Below are positions 44,917 through 56,437 of a stretch of 64,000 bases of DNA, in pieces. Numbering within the stretch: position 1 is the first letter of the stretch; every line of letters begins with the position of its first letter. Location of the stretch: positions 46,369,295 to 46,433,294 of the forward strand of contig CM055873.1 in NCBI GenBank assembly GCA_029582165.1, written 5' to 3'. The stretch comes from Portulaca oleracea (Eukaryota; Streptophyta; Magnoliopsida; Caryophyllales; Portulacaceae). The position numbers and the translations under genes are program-made. Under the pieces are notes generated by a model that was not told the DNA's origin, ran no database searches, and saw only the letters and a program-made list of their open reading frames with translations.

Positions 44917-47478
44917 ATTTATTTATTTATATTAACGCTGCGGCTCCGGTTCTCCGCTAGTGGGAAAATCACAAACTGGACCGCACCATTTAGCATGCAA
45001 TTTTTCCGGTTCAGTGCATTGGAATTGTAAGGCGGTGAGGTATTGCCCGTTCTCATTTTTTATTGTTCTGCGGTTCGATGCGGCGGTTCCAGATTTTTTG
45101 AACACCCTTGGTTCAAATGTGACAATTATTGGGGGAAAGAGGGAGGAATATTTTGATGTGGGAGTTAAAAGGCAAGTTGAAGAGACTTTTTTCTTTTTAT
45201 TTACACTAATCTGGCCAACGCGTGCTTCGCACGCGCTGACCCGACAAACATAATTGTTAATTGAACGTATTAAACATATGCCAATTTGATGGTCATAATT
45301 GCTGATTACATACATAATATATTTTGCTTAACAATCTTAAAACAAAAAGATACATTGGATTTGATTAAATAGAAAAACTAAAACCCTCTCCACCGAGGTC
45401 CAATCTATCCTTCCCCGACTGTGGAAGTTAATGATTATTTCAAAGCTGTCCGTCCCTGTGCGTGGAAGTTAATGATCCTGTCAAAGCTGAAAGGATAATG
45501 GAGTGAGGAACACCGGGCATGAGTAATAGCAACATACAACCTACAGTTGGTGATCATTGATTACTGTCTTGTCCCGTCCTTTCGAGACGCACATATGTTA
45601 CAATTGCCGTAGCCTGGCTACTATTTCTTGATCAATGTCTTTCAGCAGAAACTGTGAAATATATCTAATGAGATCAATGAAGGCCTACAAATAATGGTAG
45701 AATTTCCTTTAACTAATATGCTACAAAATGCGGATTTGATTTTGCCGCAAAATTCCACTCTTTTCCGACCAAGACATCAGCAACCCAAGATGAATTAGCA
45801 TTTTGGGCTTCCATTTGATATGTACGTCAGAAGAGAACAAGAAATTTGCTTCTTCTAACATGTGTATCTTAGAAATTGTGAGCCAAGAAGCAAAAAAGAC
45901 TTACTGTTTTCTTGGGTGAGTTGATGCTTTTCCAACACCAATGTCATTAGTTGTTTTCTCAACAATGGTGATGTGTATCTTTGTTGACAAATTTGTGTAT
46001 CTTTGTGGGGGGAGAGGGGCACCACATGAAATTTCTCTAAAAATTATAATTCTTTATCCTAACCCTTGAAACGTAGCTTCATTGTCAGAGAAGACATTCA
46101 CAAAAACTAAGCAGTACTTACAAGATTCAAGAAAACTCAAAATTGAATCATTTTCAACCAAAAAAAAAAAAAAAAAAAAAAAAAACTGAATCTGCCAATG
46201 ACAATTCCTCTTAAAGAAGAGGCGGACATTAGCTATTGTCCTTAATTGGGAAGTAATGATTCTTTAAACTATTTTGGACTTGTCATGATTCATATTCAAA
46301 ACTTTTTCCATAAAACTGAAAGTCCTCTCACTTCGCTCTTGTAACAAGAAAAGCTTCACCTACCTAAATTCAAGTCCTAGGATTAGGTGGATAATCAGAA
46401 GCTTCAATAAATCTTAAGTCCACACATGTACATCACCAAGGCAGAAGTGGCTTACTGTTGTCTAATTCATGCAAATTGGGTAGAATTTATTCCAACTGAG
46501 AGAAAGATAAACACAATCAGTACTTTGATTATTAGTAATTTGTCAAACACAACACAATCAATATATACCTTCTTTAGTTACCACTTCATTCGATATCCTC
46601 CCTTCCCTTCCCTTCCAAGTCTCACCTCCCCTTGCTTTAATTTCCAACTTTTGTCAAAGCGACATACTCAGTTACATGATGTGATAACTTCAGGATGGCA
46701 TAACTAAGCTAACCTTCACAAGGGGCCTTTTACATTTATAGTCTAAACACTCTGTTCCCCTTTTAATCTCATGCTATAGTTAGACACACCAATAACCATT
46801 CAATCCTACACTGACTTGCTAGATCATAATTATTTTGTAAAGCTACTCCTCTGTTGCAATTGAGACCACATGGTCCAATTATTTTTAAATTCAAGTTTGT
46901 AACATATTCTATCCTTTTGCTTCTGTTCATATCTCAACAGCTTGTAACATAGTGCACCCCTCCTAGAGCTTCAATTAATCACATAATTCAATCCCAAAAT
47001 TTTTGCTTATACCACAAAAATTGATTTTGAGAGAGACCCGATCAGTTCACACATTGAGCACAGACATATATAAACTTACACTAACAACGAATGAAACCCT
47101 GCACCAAATTCAATCATAATTAACTAATACTAATCGTATTAAACCATAGACAAAAGCAGGCAATCAACATATTAAAGGTCTTCGACATTTGGGTCATCTT
47201 GAGGCAAGTAAATTAGTTCCTCAGCCTCTTACATCCATAATATCATAAGTTAATCAAAGTGATTTACTATAGTAATGATTTCATCATTAATATTATGCTA
47301 TCTTGAAACTCAATAGATATATCACTCATTAATACTAAAAACTCCATTAAACCACACTTTTAGTTACTGCCTGTCCAATACTCCATTAATTGTTCCTCGA
47401 GTCCAATTTCAGATTTAGCATACTTTAAGGGTAAATAATCCGAATTGTCATAATTCATATTTACAGCATACACATAAA
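44917..47478. other. Long non-coding stretch
   Basis: 2.5 kb without a gene I can support. It contains a GC-rich segment at 44935-45100 with GCGGTTC words, a perfect hairpin CGCGTGCTTCGCACGCG at 45219-45235, a tandem-like pair GTGGAAGTTAATGAT..CAAAGCTG at about 45421 and 45463, and an A-run at 46161-46184. I searched the minus strand for missing exons of the FYVE gene and saw none. Confidence 0.4.
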
Positions 47479-47483
47479 AAGGA

Positions 47484-48176
47484 TGTTGGAGGAAAGGGAG
47501 TAACGGTATATAAAACAATGAACACTCGCTTGGATAACGCTAAGAGTTGTGGCTTAATACTCACTTTCCTTAAGAGCTATTTACGATACCGTAAATATTC
47601 AAAGGGATAAAACTTAGCACTTGTAAACACTCAAGAATAATAGTTTCTCTCTTGAATCACTCAAGTATAGTTGCAGTCTAGACAAGAATGAAGATGTGAT
47701 AGCTTAGATTGGTGTGTCTCAAATAGCCTAGGATGTCTCCTATTTATAGGAGAATACCAACACACTTAGGATGCCCTAGTCAAAGAGCAATCAAGTGTCT
47801 TTAATGGAGGATCACACACTTAATATGACCTTGACCAAGTCAAGTCATATAGCTGTTGGAATTTCATAATAATTGTGCTTAATTATCATATCAAAAACTA
47901 ATTACACGAAATCATATAGTCGTTAGCATTTAAAACAGTCCTGACGTTCAACACGGTCCGTGTTGATTCAACACGGTCCGTGTTGGCTCAACACGACCCG
48001 TGTTGAGTGCAGGAATTGTTTCCTTGCTCTCTGGAAGGCAACACGACCCGTGTTGCTTCCTGTTTCACCCGTGTTGATCATATTCTTATTGTTTCACTTA
48101 TATATAATCCTTATACTTGATATACTTTATTCTTTAGGCTATATAATTGTCTTATACTCTTGAAATATTTCCAACA
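47484..48176 (-). repeat. 3' LTR of the minus-strand copia element
   Basis: 693 bp. It carries three tandem CAACACG..CCGTGTTG palindromes at 47949-48007 and one more at 48039-48056. The TATA motif CCTATAAATAGG reads on the minus strand near 47740. Adjacent inside the element is the purine tract AGCGGGGGAT (minus strand, 48177-48186). Confidence 0.95.
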
Positions 48177-48742
48177 ATCCCCCGCTATTTCAAGAGTATG
48201 TAAAAACCCTTGAAATAAATTTACTTAAGGAGCTTAAACCCCCGCTATTTGAGATATACCTTAACTTGTAATCACCAGAGAAACTCACAAACATATGCCT
48301 AATGAAAAGTAGATTACTCTTTGAGCTTTTCAATTAGTGTATATGAGCCAAAATTGTGTCCAAATCGCAAAGTAGACATAGCTTTGAACTTTGGATTTAT
48401 ATTGACCAACTATACTCATAACACACATATATTTTAAATCTTGAGTGTAAATACCTTGACACTATTATCCGGCCTTGTGTCCTTATCCTTCATAAGTGTT
48501 TCGGAACTTTAGCTCATAGTTCCTTTATGCGGCCACACATTACACTTATATAGGTAGACTTTGTAATTATACCACCCCTGTAATTAGGTTTTGCACAAAG
48601 TCTATTAAGAGTACTAATACTCAACCTCTTGTCATTACAGATTTTAAGCATCACTTGTCCTTGGGATAATAAAATTGATGCTTCCTACTAATTTAAGCAA
48701 CTCTGTACTCATTTGAACTTTAGAAATTGGTGGTATTCCAAT

Positions 48743-50659
48743 TCATAAAGTTGAGTCTTTGTTGTGATTAGTAGATATTTGAGCTACACTTAAATCCATC
48801 CCCTTTGAAGTACCTTTTATCAAATTTCTAGACAATCCTTTAGTTAAAGGATCGGCTAAGTTTTCTTTTGACTTGATATATCTTGAAGTCACTACTCCAT
48901 CCCTTATAAGTTGATGTATATAAGCATGTCTCAAACCAATGTGCCTTGACTTGCCATTGTAAACATGATTATACACAACATCAAGAGTAGTTTTACTATC
49001 ACAATGAATTGTGATTGGAGCCATTGGCTTATACCAAACCGGTATTTCCAACAATAAGTTCCTTAACCATTCAGCTTCCTTACAAGCAGCATATAATGCT
49101 ACTAATTCCGAAGACATAGTGGAATCCGCTATATTAGCTTGTTTCTTAGAACCCCAAGAAACTACTCCACCTCCTAAAAGGAACACCCATCCACTGGTAG
49201 AGGAGAAATCTCCTTTATTAATCCAACTCGCGTCCGAGTAACCTTCTAATACCGAAGGTTCTCCTTTATATGTGAGTTGATAACTTTTAGTACCAGCTAA
49301 ATATCTTAATACTCTCCGAATTGCAAACCAATCCATATTGCTCGGATTACTTGTAAACCTACTTAATATGCCAATTGCATAAGCAATGTCTGGGCTTGTA
49401 CTTGTCATAGCATACATGAGACTTCCAATCAACTTAGCATACTCTAGTTGATTAACCGGAGAACCTAAATTTTTCTCTAGTTTCTTACTTGGATCATAAG
49501 GTGTCATTGCCGGATACACCTTATCACCTCCAAACTTATTCAATATTTTCTCAATGTAATGCTCTTGAGATAAACTTATCTTATCATTATTTCTAATGAT
49601 CTTAATACCAAGAATTACATCCGCTTCACCCATGTCCTTCATAGAGAACTTCGAGGATAGAAATTCTTTGGTCTTATTAACTTGTTCCATGTCGGTCCCG
49701 AAGATCAACATGTCATCAACGTATAGACATATAATCACCCCTTTTCCATTCTCAAACTTAGAGTATATGCACTTATCCGATTCATTGATCTTATAACCAC
49801 TTGAAAGCACTACTTCATCAAACTTTTGATGCCATTGCTTAGGTGCTTGCTTAAGTCCATATAAGGACCTTATAAGTTTACAAACTTTCTTTTCTTGACC
49901 TTCAACAACAAACCCTTCGGGTTGTTCCATATACACCTATTCTTCTAGTTCTCCATTTAAGAATGCCGTTTTGACATCCATTTGATGGATAACTAGCTTA
50001 TGGATAGTAGCTAAAGCTAACAATACACGTATTGAAGCTATCCTAGCCACCGGTGCATATGTATCAAAGTAGTCAATACCATACTTTTGAGTAAAGCCCC
50101 TTACAACCAAACGAGCTTTATACCTCTCAACGGTACCATCTACTTTCCTTTTCCTTTTAAAGATCCACTTAGAAGTAATTGGTTTACTTCCCGGAGGAAG
50201 GTCAACCAATATCCAAACATTGTTTTCCATTATTGAATCAATCTCATCTTGTACAGCTTCTTTCCACAAAGAAGCATCATGAGATTGCATAGCTTCTTTA
50301 AAAGTTTTAGGATCCTCATTTATGTTGTACATACATAGGGTCTCACTTTCAACTGAGTCCCTTGAACCTTCTACTAAATAAACATAGAAGTCCGAACCAA
50401 AGTCTTTTGGTTTCCTTGATCTTTTACTCCTTAACTCAATACTTTCATCTTCTTCATCATGAATAACCTCATGAGTTGGAAGATCATCTTGTATGGATAT
50501 ACCCTCATGATTTTCATCTTGAGGCTCAATTAAAGGAACAATATCTTGAATTACATCTTTAGGTCTAGGAATTGAAGAGAACCTAGTCTCATCAAAAATT
50601 GCATCTATTGATTCCATTACGGTATTCACCGAAATGTACTCATTTGGCTCAACCACCAA
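48743..50659 (-). pseudogene. Copia reverse transcriptase and RNase H
   Basis: Two minus-strand frames in the same register. The first, 50659-49937, starts the RT (KEAVQDEIDSIMENNVWILV, KWIFKRKRKVDG, VKTAFLNGELEE) and ends at a TAG where GAG is expected (ELEE*VYMEQPEGF). The second, 49936-48743, has CLYVDDMLIFG (active site), the RNase H part with SDASWINKGD and ADSTMSSELVALYAACKEAE, and the ending ENLADPLTKGL. Apart from the one stop the region is complete. Confidence 0.93.
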
Positions 50660-51430
50660 AAACCTATAAGCTTTGCTATCTTGAGCATAGCCTATAAAGA
50701 TGCACTCAATTCCTCTTTCTCCTAATTTCCTTTTCTTAGGTTCCGGGACTCTTACAATAGCCCTACAACCCCAAATCTTAAAATACTTAAGACTTGGCTT
50801 TCTTTTGTTCTATAACTCATATGGGGTACTAAAATTCCCTTTGAATGGAACTCTATTCAAAATATAACAAGCCGTTAACATGGCTTCACCCCAAAATCCA
50901 TTACTTAAACCTGAGTTTGACAACATAGAATTCACCATTTCTTTTAAAGTTCTATTTTTCCTTTCCGCAACCCCATTTTGTTGTGGTATATACGGGGCGG
51001 TTGTCTCATGAACAATGCCCGTTTCTTGGAAAAACTTTGGATCATAATATTCCCCTCCCCTATCGGATCTTAAAGTTTTAATCAAGGTCTCACATTGAAG
51101 TTCACTTCTAGTTTTGTAAACTCTAAACTTTTCAAGTGTTTCATCTTTAGAACTCAAAAGATAAACTTGACAATATCTAGAATAATCATCAATGAATGTC
51201 ACATAATACTTCTTACCACCTATTGAAGGTGTACTATGAAAATCTCCTAAATCACTATGAATTAAATCAAGCAATTTAGAAGTTATTTTTATACTTGAGA
51301 ATGAACTTTTGGTGATTTTATTAAGCATGCATGTCTTACACTTTTCTATGTCATCATTCAACTTAGGAATCAAATCAAGATTAGACATTTCTTTCAACTT
51401 TGAAAAGTTCACATGTCCTAATCTAGCATG
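50660..51430 (-). pseudogene. Copia integrase
   Basis: The minus-strand integrase has the zinc-binding part (HARLGHVNF, KCKTCMLNK) and the core with HSDLGDFH, SDRGGEYYD and QQNGVAERKNRT, so all three catalytic acidic residues are kept. Two TGG Trp codons have become stops: one at 51431-51433 (FL*HARLGH) and one at 50810-50812 (TPYEL*NKRKPS). The C-terminal part continues to 50660. Confidence 0.92.
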
Positions 51431-52833
51431 TCATAGAAAAGATTTATTCAAAGTAGACACATGCATATAAGCGGAAATCATGCCATCTTTATTACTTTTT
51501 GCATTCAATTTAAACATCTCCCCATAAGCATATCCCTTCCCTACAAAAGTCCCACCCTTGGAAAGTACATAATTATCTCCATCATAAACTTGCATAACAC
51601 CAAACTCGCTAAGGAGATAACCGGATACAAGATTCTTACATACTTCCGGAGCAAAATACACGTCATTTAAAAGCAAAGATTTACCGGAAGTGAAAACAAG
51701 TACCACTTGCCCAATGCCTTCAACTTTAACCGGATGGTTATTGCCCATGTAGAGTTTCACACCATCATCCGCCGGTTTGAGAGTCTTGAATAAACTCTTG
51801 TCAATGCAAACATGCCTTGACGCACCCGAGTCTATGTACCAATCATTACAACCAATGGATACCATGTTAATATGATATTTAATCATGGCCACGAAGAAAT
51901 TGGGTTCCTTCTCCTTACTCTTGCCCTTAGATGTATCTTTGTTCAAAAGACCATGCTTCTTTTTCCATTGGTAACACTCTCTCTTTGTGTGCCCCGGTTT
52001 GCCACATTCCCAACAAACTTGCTTAGGCTTTTGAATTCCCTTGCTAGTTTTGTTGTGGCTCTTGTTCTTATTCTTGTTTCCCTTACTCTCTTGCACCATA
52101 TGGACCTTAGATTGCTCTTTGGTACCATCTTGTAGGCGTAACTCCTCTTCAATCCGAAGATTGTTAGCCAAACCTTCAAGAGACATAGCCTCTTTCCGGT
52201 GCATGAGACCCTTTTAGTTTCATTCCAAGAAGAAGGTAGCTTGTCAATAATAGAGGATACGATTATGGTTTCATCCATGTTCAAATTGTGTTGCTTGAAG
52301 TTACTTAAAATACGTTGAATCTCATGGAATTGGTCTAGAATTTTCCTATTATCATCCATCTTAAATTTCATGAATTGACTAACAAGAAAATTCTTACTTG
52401 ACGCATCTTCCGACATGTACTTAGCTTCAAGCATCTCCCAAAGCTTCTTTGCCGTCTCCACATGTTGATACACATCGAAGAGGGTGTTGCTCATCCCATT
52501 GAGAATGCATCCTCTACAAATGTAGTCATCATTCTCCATCTTGAGCCTTTGCCGAGTAGCCTCCGCATCTTCCACGGACGTCTTTATTTGATCGTTACTT
52601 CCATCTCCCGTGGAACTCTTGACAATTGCATCTTCCTTTGGAGACTCCTCGGTTGTTACCTTCTTGGCCGACGGTTCTTGATTCACCTTGGGAGAAATCT
52701 CAATGTTAAGCACATATGGCACATTGAGAGTCGTTAGCAAGAAATGCATCTTGCTTTGCCAACGTCGGAAATCCACTCCTTCAAAGCGCTCTAGCTTTTG
52801 GAAGTTGATAGACATATCACGTAACGAGGCCAT
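51431..52833 (-). pseudogene. Copia Gag and protease
   Basis: Gag starts at 52833 (MASLRDMSINFQKLERFEGV), 20 nt after the LTR. It has the UBN2-type capsid region (LWEMLEAKYMSEDASSKNFL). A one-base frame change near 52205 shifts to the frame 52204-51431, which carries the zinc knuckle CWECGKPGHTKREC (CX2CX4HX4C, at about 51985-52030) and the protease site WYIDSGASRHVC at about 51815-51850. Confidence 0.93.
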
Positions 52834-52836
52834 TCC

Positions 52837-52853
52837 TAAATAGTTCTTAAGAA
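52837..52853 (-). promoter_or_regulatory. Putative self-complementary primer site of the copia element
   Basis: In element orientation the sequence directly after the 5' LTR is TTCTTAAGAACTATTTAGGA. Its 15 nt CTTAAGAACTATTTA are the exact complement of TAAATAGTTCTTAAG inside the same LTR (plus-strand 52939-52953). There is no tRNA 3'-end complement (TGG...) here. Role inferred only. Confidence 0.45.
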
Positions 52854-53506
52854 TGTTGGAGGAAAGGGAGTAATGGTATATAAAACAATGAACACTCGCT
52901 TGGATAACGCTAAGAGTTGTGGCTTAATACTCACTTTCCTTAAGAACTATTTACGATACCGTAAATGTTCAAAGGGATAAAACTTAGCACTTGTAAACAC
53001 TCAAGAATAATAGTTTCTCTCTTGAATCACTAAAGTATAGCTGCAGTCTAGACAAGAATGAAGATGTGATAGCTTAGATTGGTGTGTCTCAAATAGCCTA
53101 GGATGTCTCCTATTTATAGGAGAATACCAACACACTTAGGATGCCCTAGTCAAAGAGCAATCAAGTGTCTTTAATGGAGGATCACACACTTAATATGACC
53201 TTGACCAAGTCAAGTCATATAGCTGTTGGAATCTCATAATAATCGTGCTTAATTATCATATCAAAAACTAATTACACGAGAACATATAGCCGTTAGCATT
53301 TAAAACAGTCCTGACGTTCAACACGACCCGTGTTGAGCGCAGGAATTGTTTCCTTGCTCTCTGGAAGGCAACACGACCCGTGTTGCTTCCTGTTTCACCC
53401 GTGTTGATCATATTCTTATTGTTTCACTTATATATGATCCATATACTTGATATACTTTACTCTTTAGGCTATATAATTGTCTTATACTCTTGAAATATTT
53501 CCAACA
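52854..53506 (-). repeat. 5' LTR of the minus-strand copia element
   Basis: 653 bp. Like the 3' LTR, but with one CAACACG palindrome in the tandem block instead of three, which accounts for most of the 40-bp length difference. Confidence 0.95.
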
Positions 53507-53511
53507 AAGGA

Positions 53512-54708
53512 ATCTAGTAAAAAATAGAAAAGTGTCAGAATATTTGAATAGAAGGTATGGCTCTCGAGTTGTATGTTTTATGTATATATCCCTTCTTTCT
53601 TTCACCTCCCTCTTCTGCCATTGTACCCGCGTCTATGTAGTTTCTAATATCTCTGATATATTTACGGCCTTTCTAGGAACTTTTATCATTCATTATATGA
53701 TAGGAGCTCTCGGCGATGCGCCTTTCGATCTGAACCAGCCCGATGCGGCTGCGACAGAGGAGCACGGAGACCCGGGCGGGACGAGACTTAACGTCCCTTC
53801 TTACTAGTCTTAATAACTCTCTTTCTTCATTCTCCCATTGCTGACGCCGCTAGGCCTTGCATTGATTGTTCAATTAACCCGGTGTATCAACTGACCACTA
53901 GCCGCACACTGAAGCTATAGGTTCTAAAATACAACCTAATAAGCTAATATATAGCGAATATATAGTAATCCTGAATATGAAGCAAGAATGATGATTACCA
54001 TAGTTATATGCCAATGAAACGTTCTGCCAAACCATCATTTTCTAACTTAACAACCATCCCCAATCGTCATGCTAAAAGAAAAGAAGAAACATGCAGATAA
54101 ACTACACTTTAGTGTATATTCAGTTATTCACTAAGACACCTTAAACTCATTTTCAAAAATTTTACGATACCATATGGTTTTCCTATTACAGGATAACAAG
54201 GTAACATACAACTGGTACTATTGTTACTTGGTTGATGATGGCTCGCATTTGGAAACTACTCAATGAATTTATGAAAGGCAACGAAATGACTGAGACAGGT
54301 GGGCAACCAGAAAATTTGGATCGAGCATATCCCAATTCAATATTTAGGAACTACTCAATAAATTACCAAAGGCAGGTATATGAGATATAGGAACACTGTA
54401 AAATCTCAACATATTGGCAACGCTTGCATGAAAATTTCCAAAAATGAGAATAAGAATAAAAATTTGAGCAGCAAATTACTCCTGTTTTGAAATACCAAAG
54501 TGGTGTCCCAGCTAGCCAACATGATCGAATACATGAAAAACTATCATCTCACAAGTAATCATTGCTAGATTACATGAAATATCATTTACGTAAGTTGGCA
54601 TAGAATGTCAAAAAGGAAAAAGAAAAAAGGAATGCAGGAATAGAAAACAAACCACTTTGGCTTTTACCATAGCTTACGATTCAGTATGAAATTTACAAGA
54701 CATTCTAC
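53512..54708. other. Non-coding stretch with a GC-rich, organelle-like segment
   Basis: At 53520-53930 an open frame (53490-53807) reads GALGDAPFDLNQPDAAATEE at its end, in sequence richer in GC than its surroundings (GAGCACGGAGACCCGGGCGG). This is unlike nearby nuclear DNA and could be mitochondrial DNA transferred to the nucleus. I do not recognise a named gene. From 53930 to 54708 the sequence is AT-rich and would be intron of the FYVE gene if that gene continues to the left. Confidence 0.35.
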
Positions 54709-55563
54709 CTGACTGTAACTCCTCAATGTGACGGACGCTTTGTAGATTTCATGCTCCATAGACAAGCCAACGGGAAGATTCAACCACCCTCGCGCACATG
54801 TCCAATCAGTCACATCATGCTTGGCTGTTTGCATAGCGTTGCTGATAGTGTTTATTAGTACTCCTTGCAAAGGGTCAAGCCTATCATAGCAGCTATCACA
54901 AACTCTCTGCGGATTTCGCTCCCTAAATTTAACAGGAAGCAAACACCTTCCTTTTGTACAATTTCTACAGAAGATCCCCCCGCAAAGACGACAATGATGC
55001 CGTCCACGGGTAAGTGCTGTAAATGGAGCGGTACACTGCATACAAACCGTAGTATAACTATCTGGAAGCCACTCCGGAGGCTCGGCCTCTAAAACATCTT
55101 TGAAAGCACTGTAGTTGAAACCACTTGACTCAAGAAGAGGCGGTGCACTGGGTGTATACACTGAGGAGTTCAAGACCGTGTCACCATTCTTTCCTGACCC
55201 CAGGAAAGAAACGTCGGATGTGGATGATGACTGTTGAATGTCAACTCCCCCTTTATTTCGTCCGGTTAAAATAGCGACTATCCCGGCCATTACATTTTTC
55301 AAGTTGACATCTGGGGGTTTATTAAGTTGTGGATATTGAACAGTCTCCTCGCTTGAATCATAACCACCATTTTCGTAATCCTCGGGATCAGCCGGGTATG
55401 GGTAAAAAGAACCTTGTTTCAAGGATTGTGATGCTGAAGGAGAATGATCATCTTCTAGGTTACCCCATCCAGAATCAATATAGTCATCATCTTCGTAATG
55501 AACCTTTTTGTTCTCCTTTTCCAAATTGCTTAGTGAAGAGTACGAAACTCTTTGTCCAGACAT
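54709..55563 (-). CDS. FYVE zinc-finger protein, first coding exon only
   Basis: Encodes 285 residues to a donor CAG|GTAGAA. An acidic, Ser-rich N-terminus is followed at about residues 168-232 by a FYVE domain: WLPDS (WxxD), CMQCTAPF, the basic ligand motif GRHHCRLCGGIFCRNC, and RVCDSCYDRL, with eight zinc ligands present. FYVE domains bind phosphatidylinositol 3-phosphate on endosomes. After it comes DWTCARGWLNLPVGLSMEHE, which in plant FYVE-SYLF proteins leads into the SYLF (Ysc84-like) domain on later exons. No such exon is found down to the copia element or beyond to 44.9 kb. It is either a gene with a very long intron or a truncated copy. The exon itself has no defect. Confidence 0.8.
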
Positions 55564-56109
55564 AGCTGTGTACTATGACACATAAGAGCACTAATCAGAC
55601 AAGTTGCAATAAGTTGAGCTGCAAAACACAAGGTGAAGAAATTTAAGAAATGATGAAACACCAACTACAAGCAAACAACAAAATACCTCCTTACTAGGAA
55701 GGAGTAATAGACTAGGCCTATGTGTCGTACAGCACGTATGAGATGGATATTGATAGTAAACAGAGGTTTCTAAAAATACGTAAAAGGAGTACGCTCTTCT
55801 TAATGCTTGGAAAATGATTTAGCTCCTCAAAGAAACGGTGAATATGGTGCAAAGATATGGCACAATGAGTAGAACCTATCTCACACCTAGTCAAGTAAAA
55901 AGCTTCAACAATATTTTAAAATCATATCAAGACTATACCTCCACCAATCCAGAGTTCATCGAAGTATTTTTTTACAACAACCACATCACTCTATTATTTT
56001 TTTGTGTAATTAATCAGAATCATATTGCAAGGACGGCAAGGGGATGTCACTCATATACAAAAGGGGCTAAATACAAAAGCACTATGTCATCAAGCTCTCA
56101 TCAATAATA
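55564..56109. other. Upstream region of the FYVE exon
   Basis: Probably 5' UTR, intron and promoter of the FYVE gene. I see no clear TATA box and no other gene. Confidence 0.4.
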
Positions 56110-56437
56110 CTAATCAACAAATTCCACAAACTTCAAACTACTATCGCTCTTAAGCACCAAACTCCAACTATACAACATCCTCAAAAAATAGAGTTCAAAA
56201 TCATCAAGCGACAAAGTTTTGTCCTCAAATCTGCATTGATTTCTCTCCTTCCAAATGGCCCACCATACAGCTAAATGAACCGAATTCCAAACACCATGAG
56301 GCATGAACCCAAGCTTTCTTCATCTTTCTCCTCCAAGCCACCAACACGTCCTTCACACGAGACAGTTGGACCCAAGTCACCCCACTAATCCCTATCAAAG
56401 ACAGGCTAGGTGCCAAAGTGAAGAGAGACACACACAA
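56110..56437 (-). pseudogene. LINE 3'-end fragment
   Basis: Two overlapping minus-strand frames carry the end of a LINE zf-RVT region: WVQLSRVKDVLVAWRRKMKK, then WNSVHLAVWWAIWKERNQCR and FEDK. The W.IWKERN.R.FE signature is typical of plant L1-type LINEs. A frame change lies near 56300. The rest of the element is absent. Confidence 0.65.

Larger units (their letters stand above)
47484..53506 (-). mobile_element. Ty1/copia retrotransposon, minus strand, no tRNA-type primer site
   Basis: LTRs at 52854-53506 (5') and 47484-48176 (3') are TGTTGG..CCAACA in element orientation. The target duplication AAGGA is perfect at 47479-47483 and 53507-53511. Gag, protease, integrase, RT and RNase H follow in the copia order. 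Three nonsense codons and one frameshift make it inactive. Next to the 5' LTR there is no TGGTATCAGAGC-type site, and the gag ATG is only 20 nt away. The sequence there is complementary to a segment of the LTR itself (see findings). Confidence 0.95.

Noticed and set aside
45219..45235. Hairpin CGCGTGCTTCGCACGCG as a Helitron 3' end
   Set aside because: No CTRR terminus at the right distance on either strand and no matching TC start or Rep/helicase coding was found.
45500..45860. Short minus-strand pieces suggestive of a Pif1-type helicase or an unknown exon
   Set aside because: Matches are too short and without flanking splice or domain context.
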